This document shows positions 51,074-61,241 of a stretch of DNA of 64,000 bases, piece after piece. Positions within the stretch are counted from its first letter, which is position 1. Each line of letters starts with the position of its first letter. Below the pieces are notes generated by a model. The model saw nothing but the letters and a program-made list of their open reading frames with translations, had not been told where the DNA came from and searched no databases. The DNA lies in assembly GCA_902548405.1 (NCBI GenBank), contig CACCRN010000005.1, forward strand, positions 1 to 64,000. Reading direction: 5' to 3'. The translations under genes were made by a program, and so were the position numbers. The stretch comes from an uncultured Pelagibacteraceae bacterium. GTDB lineage: Bacteria > Pseudomonadota > Alphaproteobacteria > Pelagibacterales > Pelagibacteraceae.

Positions 51074-51868
51074 TTAATAGTGTTTAGGTTGTTCTCTTTT
51101 AATACCTAAACCAAACTGTTCAGGCGCGTCAGCAGGAGGAGGTAAGTTGTCTCGTGAACCATCTGCTTCTGCTAAATTTTTTTGGATTGCTGCACCAGGT
51201 TTATAAAACATGTGTGCAAATTTAGACCAATAAACTCCTCCAAATAAAACTAAATTTGAAAGTACAAATAAAGTCAAAAATAAATAAGATAATCCTGCTT
51301 GACCATTAGATTGTGTGTAAGACCACAATAAACCAAAAGTCGAACAAGCTAATAAAGCTAAAACAAATAAATCAGCTTTAATAATTCTGTACCAAGGATG
51401 CGCTTCCGCAGATACATCTACTCTTAAAAAAAACCAAAACCAATAACCACCAACACATGTAAGTATTGCTCCTACATGCCAAATCATAGACCAAGTAGAT
51501 GAAGTAGGTTTATCAGCTCCTGTGTAGCAAAATACTAAAACTGCTGATGCAACCCAAAATAATATTGTTCCATACATTCCAAGAACATGTGCAAGTCTTC
51601 TTTTTCCAAATCCAAGTTCTGCAGTTGTGCCGATATCATAAACTGTTGTCTTTGCGATAATTGAAGCTCTTTCTCCTGTACTCAATTCCTTAACAGCATT
51701 AGCTTTAGCTTTTTTGGCATTATTAAAAAAATAAGTAACGTTTTTGTGAATAATCATTTGTATAATTGTTCCTGCTGCAATCAAAATTACCATAGCAATT
51801 ATGAAGCTTTGCATTGCAAAAGGTGAGACTGTTTCAGCTAAAATTGAAAAAGGATTTGTAGATAACAT
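51074..51868 (-). CDS. aprM: AprM-like membrane protein, putative anchor of APS reductase
   Basis: 264 aa polytopic protein directly upstream of aprBA; position matches the aprM of SAR11-type apr loci. Confidence 0.75.
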   Translation of the reverse strand: MLSTNPFSILAETVSPFAMQSFIIAMVILIAAGTIIQMIIHKNVTYFFNNAKKAKANAVKELSTGERASIIAKTTVYDIGTTAELGFGKRRLAHVLGMYGTILFWVASAVLVFCYTGADKPTSSTWSMIWHVGAILTCVGGYWFWFFLRVDVSAEAHPWYRIIKADLFVLALLACSTFGLLWSYTQSNGQAGLSYLFLTLFVLSNLVLFGGVYWSKFAHMFYKPGAAIQKNLAEADGSRDNLPPPADAPEQFGLGIKREQPKHY

Positions 51869-51966
51869 AATTTTTAATTATTTATAAAGTTAGTTTGAGA
51901 TTTTCTAGTCTAGTTAAATAAAGAGTTCAACTAAAACTATTGGTCAATTTTGTCATTAATAACAAC

Positions 51967-52365
51967 TTACGGTTTACGTTTGTAATGTTGTTTATTAGGA
52001 ATTACTGATCTTACCCCACCTTGGGGGTTATCAACGTCACCTTCTCTTCTTGGTATCAAGTGTATATGGCAATGCATTATAGATTGACCTGCAATTTTTC
52101 CAGCATTTGTCCCAATATTAAATCCTTTAACATTAGTATCTTTACTTAGAATTTCATTTTTAACTATTTGGATAAGATCATTGCAAGCAATCAATTCATC
52201 ATTTGTCATGTCAAAATAATCTTTAATATGACGCTTAGGAATTATTAAACAGTGGTGATCAGAAACAGGATAAGAGTCGAAACTTGCATAAGCAAGATCA
52301 TTTTCGTGAGCAATACCACTTTTTTTTGAATCACAGAATAAACAAGGGTTGTTAGGATCTCTCAT
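51967..52365 (-). CDS. HIT family protein
   Basis: CLFCDSKKSGIAHENDLAYASFDSYPVSDHHCLIIPKRH...GQSIMHCHIHLIPRREGD. Confidence 0.93.
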   Translation of the reverse strand: MRDPNNPCLFCDSKKSGIAHENDLAYASFDSYPVSDHHCLIIPKRHIKDYFDMTNDELIACNDLIQIVKNEILSKDTNVKGFNIGTNAGKIAGQSIMHCHIHLIPRREGDVDNPQGGVRSVIPNKQHYKRKP

Positions 52366-52367
52366 AT

Positions 52368-53111
52368 TTAAATTAGAGTATTATATATTTTTCTAAGTTT
52401 ATTAAAGGAAACATTATTTCGACTTTTCCATTTTAATTCATCTATTTTTGATACAGATGTAACTCCCTTTCCTGATCCAATAAGAATTATTTCTTCATAA
52501 TCATTAATTTGTTTAATTGATACATCTTTAAAATTAATTTTAACTTTTTTACTTATGAACTTAAGCGTGTTTCCAAAATAACAATTCTTTTTTGGAGAAA
52601 ATATTTTTCCATTTTTAACAAAAACTAAATTTGAAGTACAAGTTTCTAATATTTTATTGTTAGCAACTAAAGCAATATCAAATTTAGATGAGTCAACCTT
52701 ACTAAGTTTTGCTAAAATTTTTTTATAATAAAGATTTTTATAATTTGGCTCAACTCTTTTATATTTAAATAATAAAAGACTAAAATTTTTTTTAATTTTT
52801 GGTCTTTTTCTTATAGATACAGATATTAGTTTTTTATTTAAAGCAATTCTAAATAAATTATCAGGACCTTTGTAGAGTGTATTTTTTTTAATTAGATCTA
52901 AAATAATATTCTTTAAGTTTTTTTTTCTAATTGCATATTTTTTTGTAGATTTAATTAAGTTTTCAATATGTGGTTTTAACAATATTAACTTGGGAGGTTT
53001 TCCAACCATACGCATTGTTGTAAATACACCTCTGGATCCCCAAAGATCTTTAAATGCAACTTCTTTAAGATTACTTAGCTGATAAGATTTTTTTAATAAG
53101 AGTGTTACCAT
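52368..53111 (-). CDS. pabC: aminotransferase class IV (aminodeoxychorismate lyase-like)
   Basis: RGVFTTMRMVGKPPKLILLKPHIENLIKS; adjacent to pabA/pabB. Confidence 0.75.
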   Translation of the reverse strand: MVTLLLKKSYQLSNLKEVAFKDLWGSRGVFTTMRMVGKPPKLILLKPHIENLIKSTKKYAIRKKNLKNIILDLIKKNTLYKGPDNLFRIALNKKLISVSIRKRPKIKKNFSLLLFKYKRVEPNYKNLYYKKILAKLSKVDSSKFDIALVANNKILETCTSNLVFVKNGKIFSPKKNCYFGNTLKFISKKVKINFKDVSIKQINDYEEIILIGSGKGVTSVSKIDELKWKSRNNVSFNKLRKIYNTLI

Positions 53112-53631
53112 TTTCTGTTAAAAAAGATTCTGGATGAAATTGAAATCCGTATATTTTGTTTTGATTATCCTCAAGGCCCATTGGTATTTTTGTTTTACTA
53201 CATCTCATAGTTATTTTAATAGAATTTGATTTAAATGGCTCCATTAATTTTAATGAATGATATCTTCCCACTTTGAACTCTTGATTGTTTTTAAAAATTT
53301 TACTTTGATTATTTGTTTTTATTTTAGATTGAAAACCATGGTAAATTTTTTTTTGTTGTATTATTTTGCCTCCCTCATTATGTAAAATCATTTGATATCC
53401 AAGACAAATACCAATAATTTTTTTCTTTCCTTTGTATTTTTTATAGATTTTTGAAGTAGTGGGATAATCCATTGGTGATCCGGGTCCTGGTGATAAAACA
53501 ATCACATCACTTCTATCAAGTAATCTATCATTTACTTCATAATAGTTTGAGCAAATTACTTTATCAAATTTTGCAAATTGATGAACAACATTCCATGTGA
53601 AAGAGTCTTGATGATCAATTATGTAAATCAT
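53071..53631 (-). CDS. pabA: glutamine amidotransferase component of aminodeoxychorismate/anthranilate synthase
   Basis: IIDHQDSFTWNVVHQFAK; LSPGPGSPMDYPTTSKI; GICLGYQMI; GFQFHPESFLT. Confidence 0.88.
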   Translation of the reverse strand: MIYIIDHQDSFTWNVVHQFAKFDKVICSNYYEVNDRLLDRSDVIVLSPGPGSPMDYPTTSKIYKKYKGKKKIIGICLGYQMILHNEGGKIIQQKKIYHGFQSKIKTNNQSKIFKNNQEFKVGRYHSLKLMEPFKSNSIKITMRCSKTKIPMGLEDNQNKIYGFQFHPESFLTENGNTLIKKILSAK

Positions 53632-54842
53632 TTAAATAACTCCAATAAAGATTTTGCTTTAATATAATTTTCGTTAAATTCTTTCTTTGGAGAGCTATCT
53701 AGCACTACTCCAGACGCAGCTGAAATCTCTGATTGATTTTTATAATTTAATATAGATCTGATTATAATATTAAACTTCATATCTTGATTAAATTTAATAA
53801 TTCCAAAACTCCCTGTAAAAATATTTCTACTTTCTTTTTCTTGATTATTTAAAAGTTCTAAAGTTCTAATTTTAGGACAACCAATTACAGATCCACCTGG
53901 CATCATTGCTTTAATAATATCAATCAATTTCGTATTTTTATTTAATATTCCACCGATTGAAGTCACATAATGAAAAAGATGCTTATATTCCTCGACATAT
54001 TTTTTTTTAAGTATTTTTACACTTCCAGGTTTACAAATTTTTGATAAATCACTTCTTTCCATATCAACTATCATGTTGTGTTCTTTGGTTTCTTTTTCAT
54101 TATTTTTAAAATACCTAAGAGCTATATTTTTATTTGATAATAATTTTTTCTTAAAGGTACCAGCTATTGGTTTGGTAATTATTTTATTTTTTTTCTTATC
54201 TATTAATGTTTCAGGAGAACAACTTACTATAGAGTAATCCTTATCTTTAATCATAAATGACTCTGGTGAAGAATTAACTCGCATTAATTTCCAAAAAAAA
54301 TTAACAGGATTGATTAAAGATTTATTCTTATATTTTGTGCAAATTTTAATTTGATAAGTCTCTCCTTGTCTTATTTTTTTTGAAAATAATTCAAATATTT
54401 TTCTATATTTTGCATAAGAAATATTAATCTTGAAAGGACTTAGTATTTGAGTTTTATTAAATTGATAATTGAATGTGTGTTTTTTGATATTAGATATAAC
54501 TTTAATATCCTTTCTAATTTTAATTATTGTCTCAGGTTTATAAAAAATTCCTTTATAAAAATTTATTCTTTTTTTATTTTTTAATTTAATACCAATTAAA
54601 TTACATAAAATTTCATAACCAAAAAAACCAAGATATAAATCTGTTTCTTTTTTAAACTTTTTTTTCTCGATGGAATTAAGAAATTTATATATATTTTTTT
54701 TTGTTAAAATGATCTTTTTAGAAAAATCAGTATAAATATTGTATCCACCATCTACTTTATAAATTATTAAAGGCTTATCTGATTGATACAGATCCTCTAA
54801 GTAAGGGTTGAATTTAAGTTTATGCTGGCTGTGTTCTTTCAA
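53628..54842 (-). CDS. pabB: aminodeoxychorismate synthase component I / chorismate-binding protein
   Basis: FSIVSCSPETLI-type region (DYSIVSCSPETLIDKKKNKIITKPIAGT), MMPGGSVIGCPKIRTLELL, GSFGIIKFN. Confidence 0.88.
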   Translation of the reverse strand: MKEHSQHKLKFNPYLEDLYQSDKPLIIYKVDGGYNIYTDFSKKIILTKKNIYKFLNSIEKKKFKKETDLYLGFFGYEILCNLIGIKLKNKKRINFYKGIFYKPETIIKIRKDIKVISNIKKHTFNYQFNKTQILSPFKINISYAKYRKIFELFSKKIRQGETYQIKICTKYKNKSLINPVNFFWKLMRVNSSPESFMIKDKDYSIVSCSPETLIDKKKNKIITKPIAGTFKKKLLSNKNIALRYFKNNEKETKEHNMIVDMERSDLSKICKPGSVKILKKKYVEEYKHLFHYVTSIGGILNKNTKLIDIIKAMMPGGSVIGCPKIRTLELLNNQEKESRNIFTGSFGIIKFNQDMKFNIIIRSILNYKNQSEISAASGVVLDSSPKKEFNENYIKAKSLLELFK

Positions 54843-56040
54843 TTGCTTTCTCTACTATAGGTAAGTGTATCAGACCTGCAAATAATGATAATGCGATAGA
54901 TCCGTACCATGCATAGTCAAAATTTCCATTTAATTCATAAAATACACCACCTAGATATGCTCCTAAGAAAGAACCAATTTGATGGCTTACGAAAACTATT
55001 CCATATAAAAGTCCAACGTATTTTGTGCCAAATATATGGGCCACAATTCCATTTGTTGGAGGAACTGTAGATAGCCATAAAAATCCAAAAGTAACTCCAA
55101 AGACGACAGAATTAAATATACTTGGTGGTAAAAAAATAAAATAAATAATTGAAACTCCTCTTAATAGGTAAATTGCACTTAATATTTTTTTCTTACTATA
55201 CCTTGTTGCTAAATAGCCACTCGTAATCGTACCAGCCATATTAAATACACCAATTAAAGCTAGCACCATTGCTGGTGTCCAGTCAGGCAAACCTTTGTCT
55301 GCCATATAAGTTGGAATATGTGTTGCTACTAAAGCAATATGCCAACCGCAAACAAAAAAACCTAAAGTAAGATAAATAAAACTTTTATTTGCAAATGCTT
55401 CTTTTAAAGCTTCTCTTGCAGTTTGATTGTTATCTTTATTAACACCAACTGGTATTTTTGGAGTGCTAACAAATAAAGATATTACCAAGCCAATTCCTAA
55501 AAGAAGAGAAAAGTATAAAAGAGTATTTTCCCAACCTGTTTCAACTAAAGAATATCTTACAAGTAAAGGTGAAACAAAATATCCAAAAGAACCTGCGCAT
55601 GTAACTATACCTGTTGCAATAGTTCTATTAGATGCTGGAAAATGCTTAGCTACAACTGATACAGGAATACCTATTGCCGTAGAACCTAACCCAATTCCTA
55701 TCATTACTCCTATAGTTAAAGTAAAGTAACTTCCAGTATTAAATCCAGAATAAAAAAATAAAACTCCAACTAAATAAAAAACAAAACCAATAAATATTGC
55801 AACTGCTCCTCCATACTTATCAGTAATTACACCAAATAATGGACTAAATACTCCCCAGAGTAATAACTGCAATCCCATAGCAAATCCAAAATGAGAAATA
55901 GAAATATCTAGGTCAGTATTGAAATCAAAATAAAACAAACCAAAAGTCTGTCTTATACCTAAAGAAATTATTACTACTATCGATGCAGCTATTAGAGTAA
56001 TTAAAGCTTTTTTACTTATAGTAAAATTTTCTGAGTTCAT
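54820..56040 (-). CDS. MFS transporter
   Basis: 406 aa, 12-TM; GVFSPLFGVITDKYGGAVAIFIG. Confidence 0.88.
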   Translation of the reverse strand: MNSENFTISKKALITLIAASIVVIISLGIRQTFGLFYFDFNTDLDISISHFGFAMGLQLLLWGVFSPLFGVITDKYGGAVAIFIGFVFYLVGVLFFYSGFNTGSYFTLTIGVMIGIGLGSTAIGIPVSVVAKHFPASNRTIATGIVTCAGSFGYFVSPLLVRYSLVETGWENTLLYFSLLLGIGLVISLFVSTPKIPVGVNKDNNQTAREALKEAFANKSFIYLTLGFFVCGWHIALVATHIPTYMADKGLPDWTPAMVLALIGVFNMAGTITSGYLATRYSKKKILSAIYLLRGVSIIYFIFLPPSIFNSVVFGVTFGFLWLSTVPPTNGIVAHIFGTKYVGLLYGIVFVSHQIGSFLGAYLGGVFYELNGNFDYAWYGSIALSLFAGLIHLPIVEKAIERTQPA

Positions 56041-57212
56041 TTAAGACTTTTGAGAGCTTGTTTTATATCAGCTATAAGATCTGCTGGATCCTCTAAACCA
56101 ATATGCAGTCTAACTATGTACTCGTTTTTTGCTAATTTAAGATAGCTTCTATTTCCTTGTTCTCGAACATTTTGATGTAAAGCTAAACTTTCAAAACCTC
56201 CCCAACTATAACCGTGACCAAATAATTTTAAATTATTTACAAATTTAACAACTGTTTTTTCACTTTTAGCTTTAATTCTTAAACCCATTAAACCTGAAGC
56301 ACCTGAATAATATTTCTTCCACATCCTAAAATTGTAAGAATCTTTTTTGTAAGGATACAATAATTTTATATTTTTAAATTTAGATAAAAACTCTGCTACT
56401 TTTTTTGCATTTTCTCTATGTCTATCTAATCTTACATCTAAAGTTCTTAATCCTCTTGTAATTAAATAAGCATCATCAGGTCCTAATCTTAAACCTGTAA
56501 CTCTTTCAGTTGCTTTAACTTTAGGAAAAACTTTTTTATTTACTGCTAGACTTCCACCCATTACATCAGAGTGACCTGAGTAATATTTTGTTGCTGAAAC
56601 GATTGCCATATCAAAACCAAGTTTAATAGGTTTTAAAAAATATGGAGTTCCCCATGTATTATCAATTGCTGTTAAAATTTTATGTTTTTTTGCAATGGAG
56701 ACAATCTTCCCTAAATCTTGAAAATCAAAAGTGTTACTTCCTGGGTTTTCCACAAAAATTAATTTTGTTTTTTTGGTAATTGCTTTTTCTAGTGTTTTAA
56801 GATCATGTGGATCATAAAAAGTTGTTTTAATATTAAATTCTTTTAAAAAATCTTGTGTCAAAAGTCTTGTTGGACTGTAAACTGGGTCAGCTGCAATAAT
56901 TTCATCACCAGGTCTTGTAACACTGAAGATTGCAAGGAATACCGCTCCAAACCCAGTAGGTGTTAAAAAAGTAAAATAACTTTCTTCAAGTTTAGATAAA
57001 ATTTGCTGCAAAATATGAGTCGTAGAAGTTCCTTGTCTGCCATAATCAAAATGTCCACCTGTTGGGTTTTTTTTTGCATTGTCTTGAGTTTTTCTAATAT
57101 CTTGCATCGATTTGAAAATAATCGTTGATGCTCGTACAATTGGTGGATTAACAGACTGATTATGAAAGTCTTTCGCTGTATGTTTTAAAAATGTTTTAAA
57201 AGAATTACTCAT
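56037..57212 (-). CDS. metC: PLP-dependent Cys/Met metabolism enzyme (cystathionine beta-lyase)
   Basis: FDYGRQGTSTTHILQQ; SATKYYSGHSDVMGGSLAVNK. Confidence 0.9.
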   Translation of the reverse strand: MSNSFKTFLKHTAKDFHNQSVNPPIVRASTIIFKSMQDIRKTQDNAKKNPTGGHFDYGRQGTSTTHILQQILSKLEESYFTFLTPTGFGAVFLAIFSVTRPGDEIIAADPVYSPTRLLTQDFLKEFNIKTTFYDPHDLKTLEKAITKKTKLIFVENPGSNTFDFQDLGKIVSIAKKHKILTAIDNTWGTPYFLKPIKLGFDMAIVSATKYYSGHSDVMGGSLAVNKKVFPKVKATERVTGLRLGPDDAYLITRGLRTLDVRLDRHRENAKKVAEFLSKFKNIKLLYPYKKDSYNFRMWKKYYSGASGLMGLRIKAKSEKTVVKFVNNLKLFGHGYSWGGFESLALHQNVREQGNRSYLKLAKNEYIVRLHIGLEDPADLIADIKQALKSLK

Positions 57213-57286
57213 AATAAAATTTGATATGTTTAAAAGACAATGCTATATCCCGTAAAAAACGTCAATAAATTAATAAATAGGACTAA

Positions 57287-57370
57287 ATGAGTTATCCGAA
57301 GAAACATAGGGGTCGAAGAAAACAAGGCTCCAAAAAGAGAAGAGCAAAAAGAAAAAATAAGAAGAAGTAA
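57287..57370 (+). CDS. putative 27-aa highly basic microprotein
   Basis: MSYPKKHRGRRKQGSKKRRAKRKNKKK; 16 of 27 residues are K/R; sits in the gap between divergent metC and mnmA 3' end. Confidence 0.5.
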   Translation: MSYPKKHRGRRKQGSKKRRAKRKNKKK

Positions 57371-57375
57371 TTCTT

Positions 57376-58494
57376 TTATTCTTTAATCCAACCACCGCCA
57401 AGAACTCTATGACCATATTGGTCTTTGCTATAGAATACGCATGCCTGTCCTGGAGATATTCCATCCTCAGGATTTAATAGATGAACATTTGCAGTATTAT
57501 TATCTTTTAAATCTACTTTTGCCTGAAGAAGACTACCTGTTGATCTAACTTTTACAAATATATTTTGATCAAGGTCTTTTTTGTCAGTTAATAAGTTTAA
57601 ATCTTTTAAAGATATTTCTTTTTTTCCAAGGTTTTCTTTGGGTCCTACTATAATTTCATTTTTATCTGAATTTATTTTTAAAACATATAAAGCTTCTTTA
57701 TCTGAAACCTTAATTCCTTTTCTTTGTCCAATTGTAAAATTAATAATACCATCATGAACACCAATTACTTTTCCATCTAAATTTTTAATGTTCCCTTTTT
57801 GAAAAGAGTCTGGTCTAAATTTTCTAATTACTGATGCATAATCTCCATTAGGCACAAAACAAATATCCTGACTATCTGGTTTATCAGCTACATTTAAATC
57901 TAGCTCTTTGGCAATTTCTCTTGTTTTATCTTTTAACATTCCACCTAATGGAAATCTTAAATAATCTAATTGCTCTCTTGTTGTGTTAAATAAAAAATAA
58001 CTTTGATCTCTATTTTCATCAATTGCTCTGTACATATTATTGGTGTTGTTTGATGTAATATTTTTTACATAATGTCCTGTAACTAGTGCATCTGCTTTAA
58101 GATCTTTTGAAACTTCAAATAAATCTTTAAATTTTACTGTTTGATTACATTGAACACATGGAATTGGCGTTTCACCTTTTAAGTAACTATCAACAAAGTT
58201 ATCTATTACCCCTTGCTTAAACTTATCTTGATAATACAAAATTTTATGTTCAATACCTAATTTATGAGCAACACGTTTTGCATCCATTATATCTTGACCT
58301 GAACAACATTGTTTAGATTGTGCTACTTCTTTTCCATCATCATATAGTTTAAGAGTAATACCTATAACTTTATAACCCTCGTTTTTCATAATTCCTGCTA
58401 CAGTTGACGAGTCTACTCCACCAGACATTGCAACAACGACTGTTGTATCTTCAGGTTTTTTGTCAATTCCGATAGAGTTTAATTCTTTATTCAT
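57376..58494 (-). CDS. mnmA: tRNA-specific 2-thiouridylase
   Basis: [49 protein letters not shown]. Confidence 0.97.
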   Translation of the reverse strand: MNKELNSIGIDKKPEDTTVVVAMSGGVDSSTVAGIMKNEGYKVIGITLKLYDDGKEVAQSKQCCSGQDIMDAKRVAHKLGIEHKILYYQDKFKQGVIDNFVDSYLKGETPIPCVQCNQTVKFKDLFEVSKDLKADALVTGHYVKNITSNNTNNMYRAIDENRDQSYFLFNTTREQLDYLRFPLGGMLKDKTREIAKELDLNVADKPDSQDICFVPNGDYASVIRKFRPDSFQKGNIKNLDGKVIGVHDGIINFTIGQRKGIKVSDKEALYVLKINSDKNEIIVGPKENLGKKEISLKDLNLLTDKKDLDQNIFVKVRSTGSLLQAKVDLKDNNTANVHLLNPEDGISPGQACVFYSKDQYGHRVLGGGWIKE

Positions 58495-58535
58495 TAGGTG
58501 GTATTTATACTGATTTACAATATAAGTTAAATTAA

Positions 58536-58706
58536 ATGATTTTAGATTATGAACCAGGTGACAAAGTCACTAATCCTGAGAATAAAGACTGGGGTATTGG
58601 ACAAGTACAATCAATCATAAAAGATAAGGTTACTGTCAATTTTGAAAATGCAGGTAAGAAAGTAATAAATGCAAAAAATATAGAATTAAAAAAAATTGGT
58701 AAATAA
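58536..58706 (+). CDS. DUF3553 family protein
   Basis: [56 protein letters not shown]. Confidence 0.8.
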   Translation: MILDYEPGDKVTNPENKDWGIGQVQSIIKDKVTVNFENAGKKVINAKNIELKKIGK

Positions 58707-58709
58707 AAG

Positions 58710-59474
58710 ATGGACTTACAAAAAATTATTGAAGATTTAGTTGATACTTTTTTATCAGCAGGAGACTTGTCTCTTCAGCTTAGAGAAAAAGGATTAAGTA
58801 AAGAAATTAAATCTGACAATACACCAGTAAGTAATGGTGATATTGAAGTAAATAACTTCATATCTTCTCAAATATCAAAAGTAACACCTTACATCCCAAT
58901 TATTTCAGAAGAAACTTCTGAAAACAAAAATAATTCTAAATTAAAAGATTTTTGGTTAGTGGATCCTATAGATGGAACCTATGATTACATAAACAATTTA
59001 GAGGAATTTACAATTAATGCAGGTTTAATTATCAACAATAAACCTGTTGCAGGTTTAATAAATGCGCCTGCAAAAAAAAGAATGTTTTATTCATTTGGAA
59101 AAGACAATTCTTTTGAGTTTACTAATAACAAAACAATAAACCTTTCTGAGTTACCATCCAAAAGAACAGAACCACTTAATTTCATTTCTTACAGCAATAA
59201 AATTAAACCTGAGATACAAAAGATTTATGATGAGCTAGGTGTAAAGGAACATACTAGAATGAAAAGTTCTTTAAAATTTTGTGTTGTTGCTGCATGTGAG
59301 TTTGATGGTTATGTTGCTGAACCTCGAGCTTATGAGTGGGATATTGCAGCAGGACATGCAATTTTAGAAAATGCAGGAGGATCTGTTAGAGACTTTGATG
59401 GTAATGAAATTTTATATGGTAAGAAAGATTTAAAAAATCCAAGTATAATTTTGAAAAGTAAAAATATAATTTAA
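58710..59474 (+). CDS. cysQ: inositol monophosphatase family protein (3'(2'),5'-bisphosphate nucleotidase-like)
   Basis: PIISEETSENKNN...FWLVDPIDGTYDYINNLEEFTINAGLI; AYEWDIAAGHAILENAGG. Confidence 0.82.
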   Translation: MDLQKIIEDLVDTFLSAGDLSLQLREKGLSKEIKSDNTPVSNGDIEVNNFISSQISKVTPYIPIISEETSENKNNSKLKDFWLVDPIDGTYDYINNLEEFTINAGLIINNKPVAGLINAPAKKRMFYSFGKDNSFEFTNNKTINLSELPSKRTEPLNFISYSNKIKPEIQKIYDELGVKEHTRMKSSLKFCVVAACEFDGYVAEPRAYEWDIAAGHAILENAGGSVRDFDGNEILYGKKDLKNPSIILKSKNII

Positions 59475-59617
59475 TGGATGAGCAATTAAGAATTATTTTA
59501 ATTATAATAGTGTCTGTCTCAATTTTTGGATTACTAGTTTTTGTTTTTGTTAAAAATTATATTAGAAATAAAATAAATCATCTTGTTGATGAAGAGAAAA
59601 AAAGAAAATTAAAGTAA
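59474..59617 (+). CDS. hypothetical 47-aa membrane protein
   Basis: MDEQLRIILIIIVSVSIFGLLVFVFVKNYIRNKINHLVDEEKKRKLK; start overlaps preceding stop. Confidence 0.5.
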   Translation: MDEQLRIILIIIVSVSIFGLLVFVFVKNYIRNKINHLVDEEKKRKLK

Positions 59618-60172
59618 TTTAATTATCTTTTCATATTCATTTTTATCAATATCCATTACTTTTTTTGATGTTTCAAAATCAAATCCGTTTCTTGCTAGTA
59701 AAGAAATATCTTTTTTATAAAACAAAGCTCTATTATCCTCTGCTCTTGAAGGTCCTATTCTCTTTTTTTTACATAATTTTATAGCTGAAAAAAAATCCTG
59801 ATCAGAATTATCTTCCTTTATTTTATCAACTGTATCTTTGATAAAACCATCATCAATTCCTTTGCCCATTAAATAATTTCTAATTTTATTTATAGAATTT
59901 CCTCTTTGGATCATGCTCTTTGCTTTACTTTCTGAATAAAATTTATCGTTAATAAATTTATTTTTTTCTAGATCAGACAAAACAATATCGATTAATTTAT
60001 TCACATCTTTTTTTCGAGAGTCTGTTGCAGAGAGTTTCATATATTTTTTTAATAAATATGTTTTAAGCTGTTGTTTAGAAGGTGCATATTTTTCAACATA
60101 CGCAAATGCAAAATTCCTCATTTCATCAACAGTAACTTGAAGTGTTTTTCTCTTATTTCTTATAGGAATCAT
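59609..60172 (-). CDS. recX: RecX family regulatory protein
   Basis: 187 aa; AFAYVEKYAPSKQQLKTYLLKK...FINDKFYSESKAKSMIQRGNSINKIRNYLMGKGIDDGFI. Confidence 0.8.
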   Translation of the reverse strand: MIPIRNKRKTLQVTVDEMRNFAFAYVEKYAPSKQQLKTYLLKKYMKLSATDSRKKDVNKLIDIVLSDLEKNKFINDKFYSESKAKSMIQRGNSINKIRNYLMGKGIDDGFIKDTVDKIKEDNSDQDFFSAIKLCKKKRIGPSRAEDNRALFYKKDISLLARNGFDFETSKKVMDIDKNEYEKIIKLL

Positions 60173-60196
60173 CGTTAGATTTTATATAATATAAAT

Positions 60197-60670
60197 ATGA
60201 TCGAACAAATTTATAACTATTTCACAATTGATGTGCTTTATATGTGGATCAATTTAGGAGTTATACCTTTTTGGTTTATCTTAATTGTATTTCCACAGTC
60301 TCACTTAAGTAGATATATAGTAACTACTATATTTCCATTTCTATTATTAGGCGGGGTTTATATTTACATTTTATACAGATCTTTCATTGTTGGTTATGAC
60401 TTTGATGCTAATTTTAGTTTGTATCTTGGCCTAGTCGAGTTATCTCGATTGTTTGAGGATAATTTATACCTAACTCTTTTCTGGACTCATTTTATAGCTA
60501 TAAATTTATTTGTTGGTGGATGGATGGTGAAAGACTCTCAAAAATACTACGTAAATAAAGTATTAATGTCGGTTCCTTTAATAGTTACTTACTTAATTGG
60601 TCCTATTGGTTTATTTATTTATTGGATAATTAGAATTTTTTACGCCAAAAAACTAAATCTATATGAGTAA
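60197..60670 (+). CDS. ABA4-like (DUF4281) family membrane protein
   Basis: 157 aa; LFWTHFIAINLFVGGWMVKDSQK...PLIVTYLIGPIGLFIYWIIRI. Confidence 0.65.
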   Translation: MIEQIYNYFTIDVLYMWINLGVIPFWFILIVFPQSHLSRYIVTTIFPFLLLGGVYIYILYRSFIVGYDFDANFSLYLGLVELSRLFEDNLYLTLFWTHFIAINLFVGGWMVKDSQKYYVNKVLMSVPLIVTYLIGPIGLFIYWIIRIFYAKKLNLYE

Positions 60671-61241
60671 TCATATAGATTTTTACTTCGATATTATTAG
60701 TCCTTACGCTTACATCGCATATAAAAAAATTTTAAAAATTAATAATGTTAATTTTAAATTGAAGCCAATATTATTAGGTGGTCTTCATAACTTAGCAGGT
60801 ATTACTGCCCCTGCATTTAACAAATATAAAATGAAAAATATGCAAAATGATTGTGAGCTTGTTGCAAAAAAAAACAACATTAATTTCAAATGGAATTCTA
60901 AATTTCCAATTAACTCTTTGCATATAATGAGAGGTTATCTTTGTGTTGATGTTAATGAAAAGGAACAGTATTTAAAAAGTTTTTTTGATGCTTATTGGAA
61001 AGAAGATCAAGATTTATCTAATGAAGAAAATATCAAAATAATATTAAAAAAATTAAAAATTAATGAAAATGATTTTTTTAATTCGATTAGTAACCAAGAT
61101 ATTAAAGATAAATTAAAACAATTAACACAGGAAGCTTTTGAAAAAGAAGTATTTGGAGCTCCAACTTTTATAGTAAATAATAAAGTTTTTTGGGGACAAG
61201 ACCGTCTAGAATATGCTTTAGATGAAATTAAAAATATTTAA
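60663..61241 (+). CDS. 2-hydroxychromene-2-carboxylate isomerase / DsbA-like family protein
   Basis: IDFYFDIISPYAYIAYKKI...GAPTFIVNNKVFWGQDRLEYALDEI. Confidence 0.88.
   Translation: MSNHIDFYFDIISPYAYIAYKKILKINNVNFKLKPILLGGLHNLAGITAPAFNKYKMKNMQNDCELVAKKNNINFKWNSKFPINSLHIMRGYLCVDVNEKEQYLKSFFDAYWKEDQDLSNEENIKIILKKLKINENDFFNSISNQDIKDKLKQLTQEAFEKEVFGAPTFIVNNKVFWGQDRLEYALDEIKNI

Noticed and set aside
57270-57464. 64-aa minus ORF overlapping mnmA end and the metC-mnmA gap
   Set aside because: Mostly an alternative frame of mnmA and antisense to the basic microprotein; no protein-family features.
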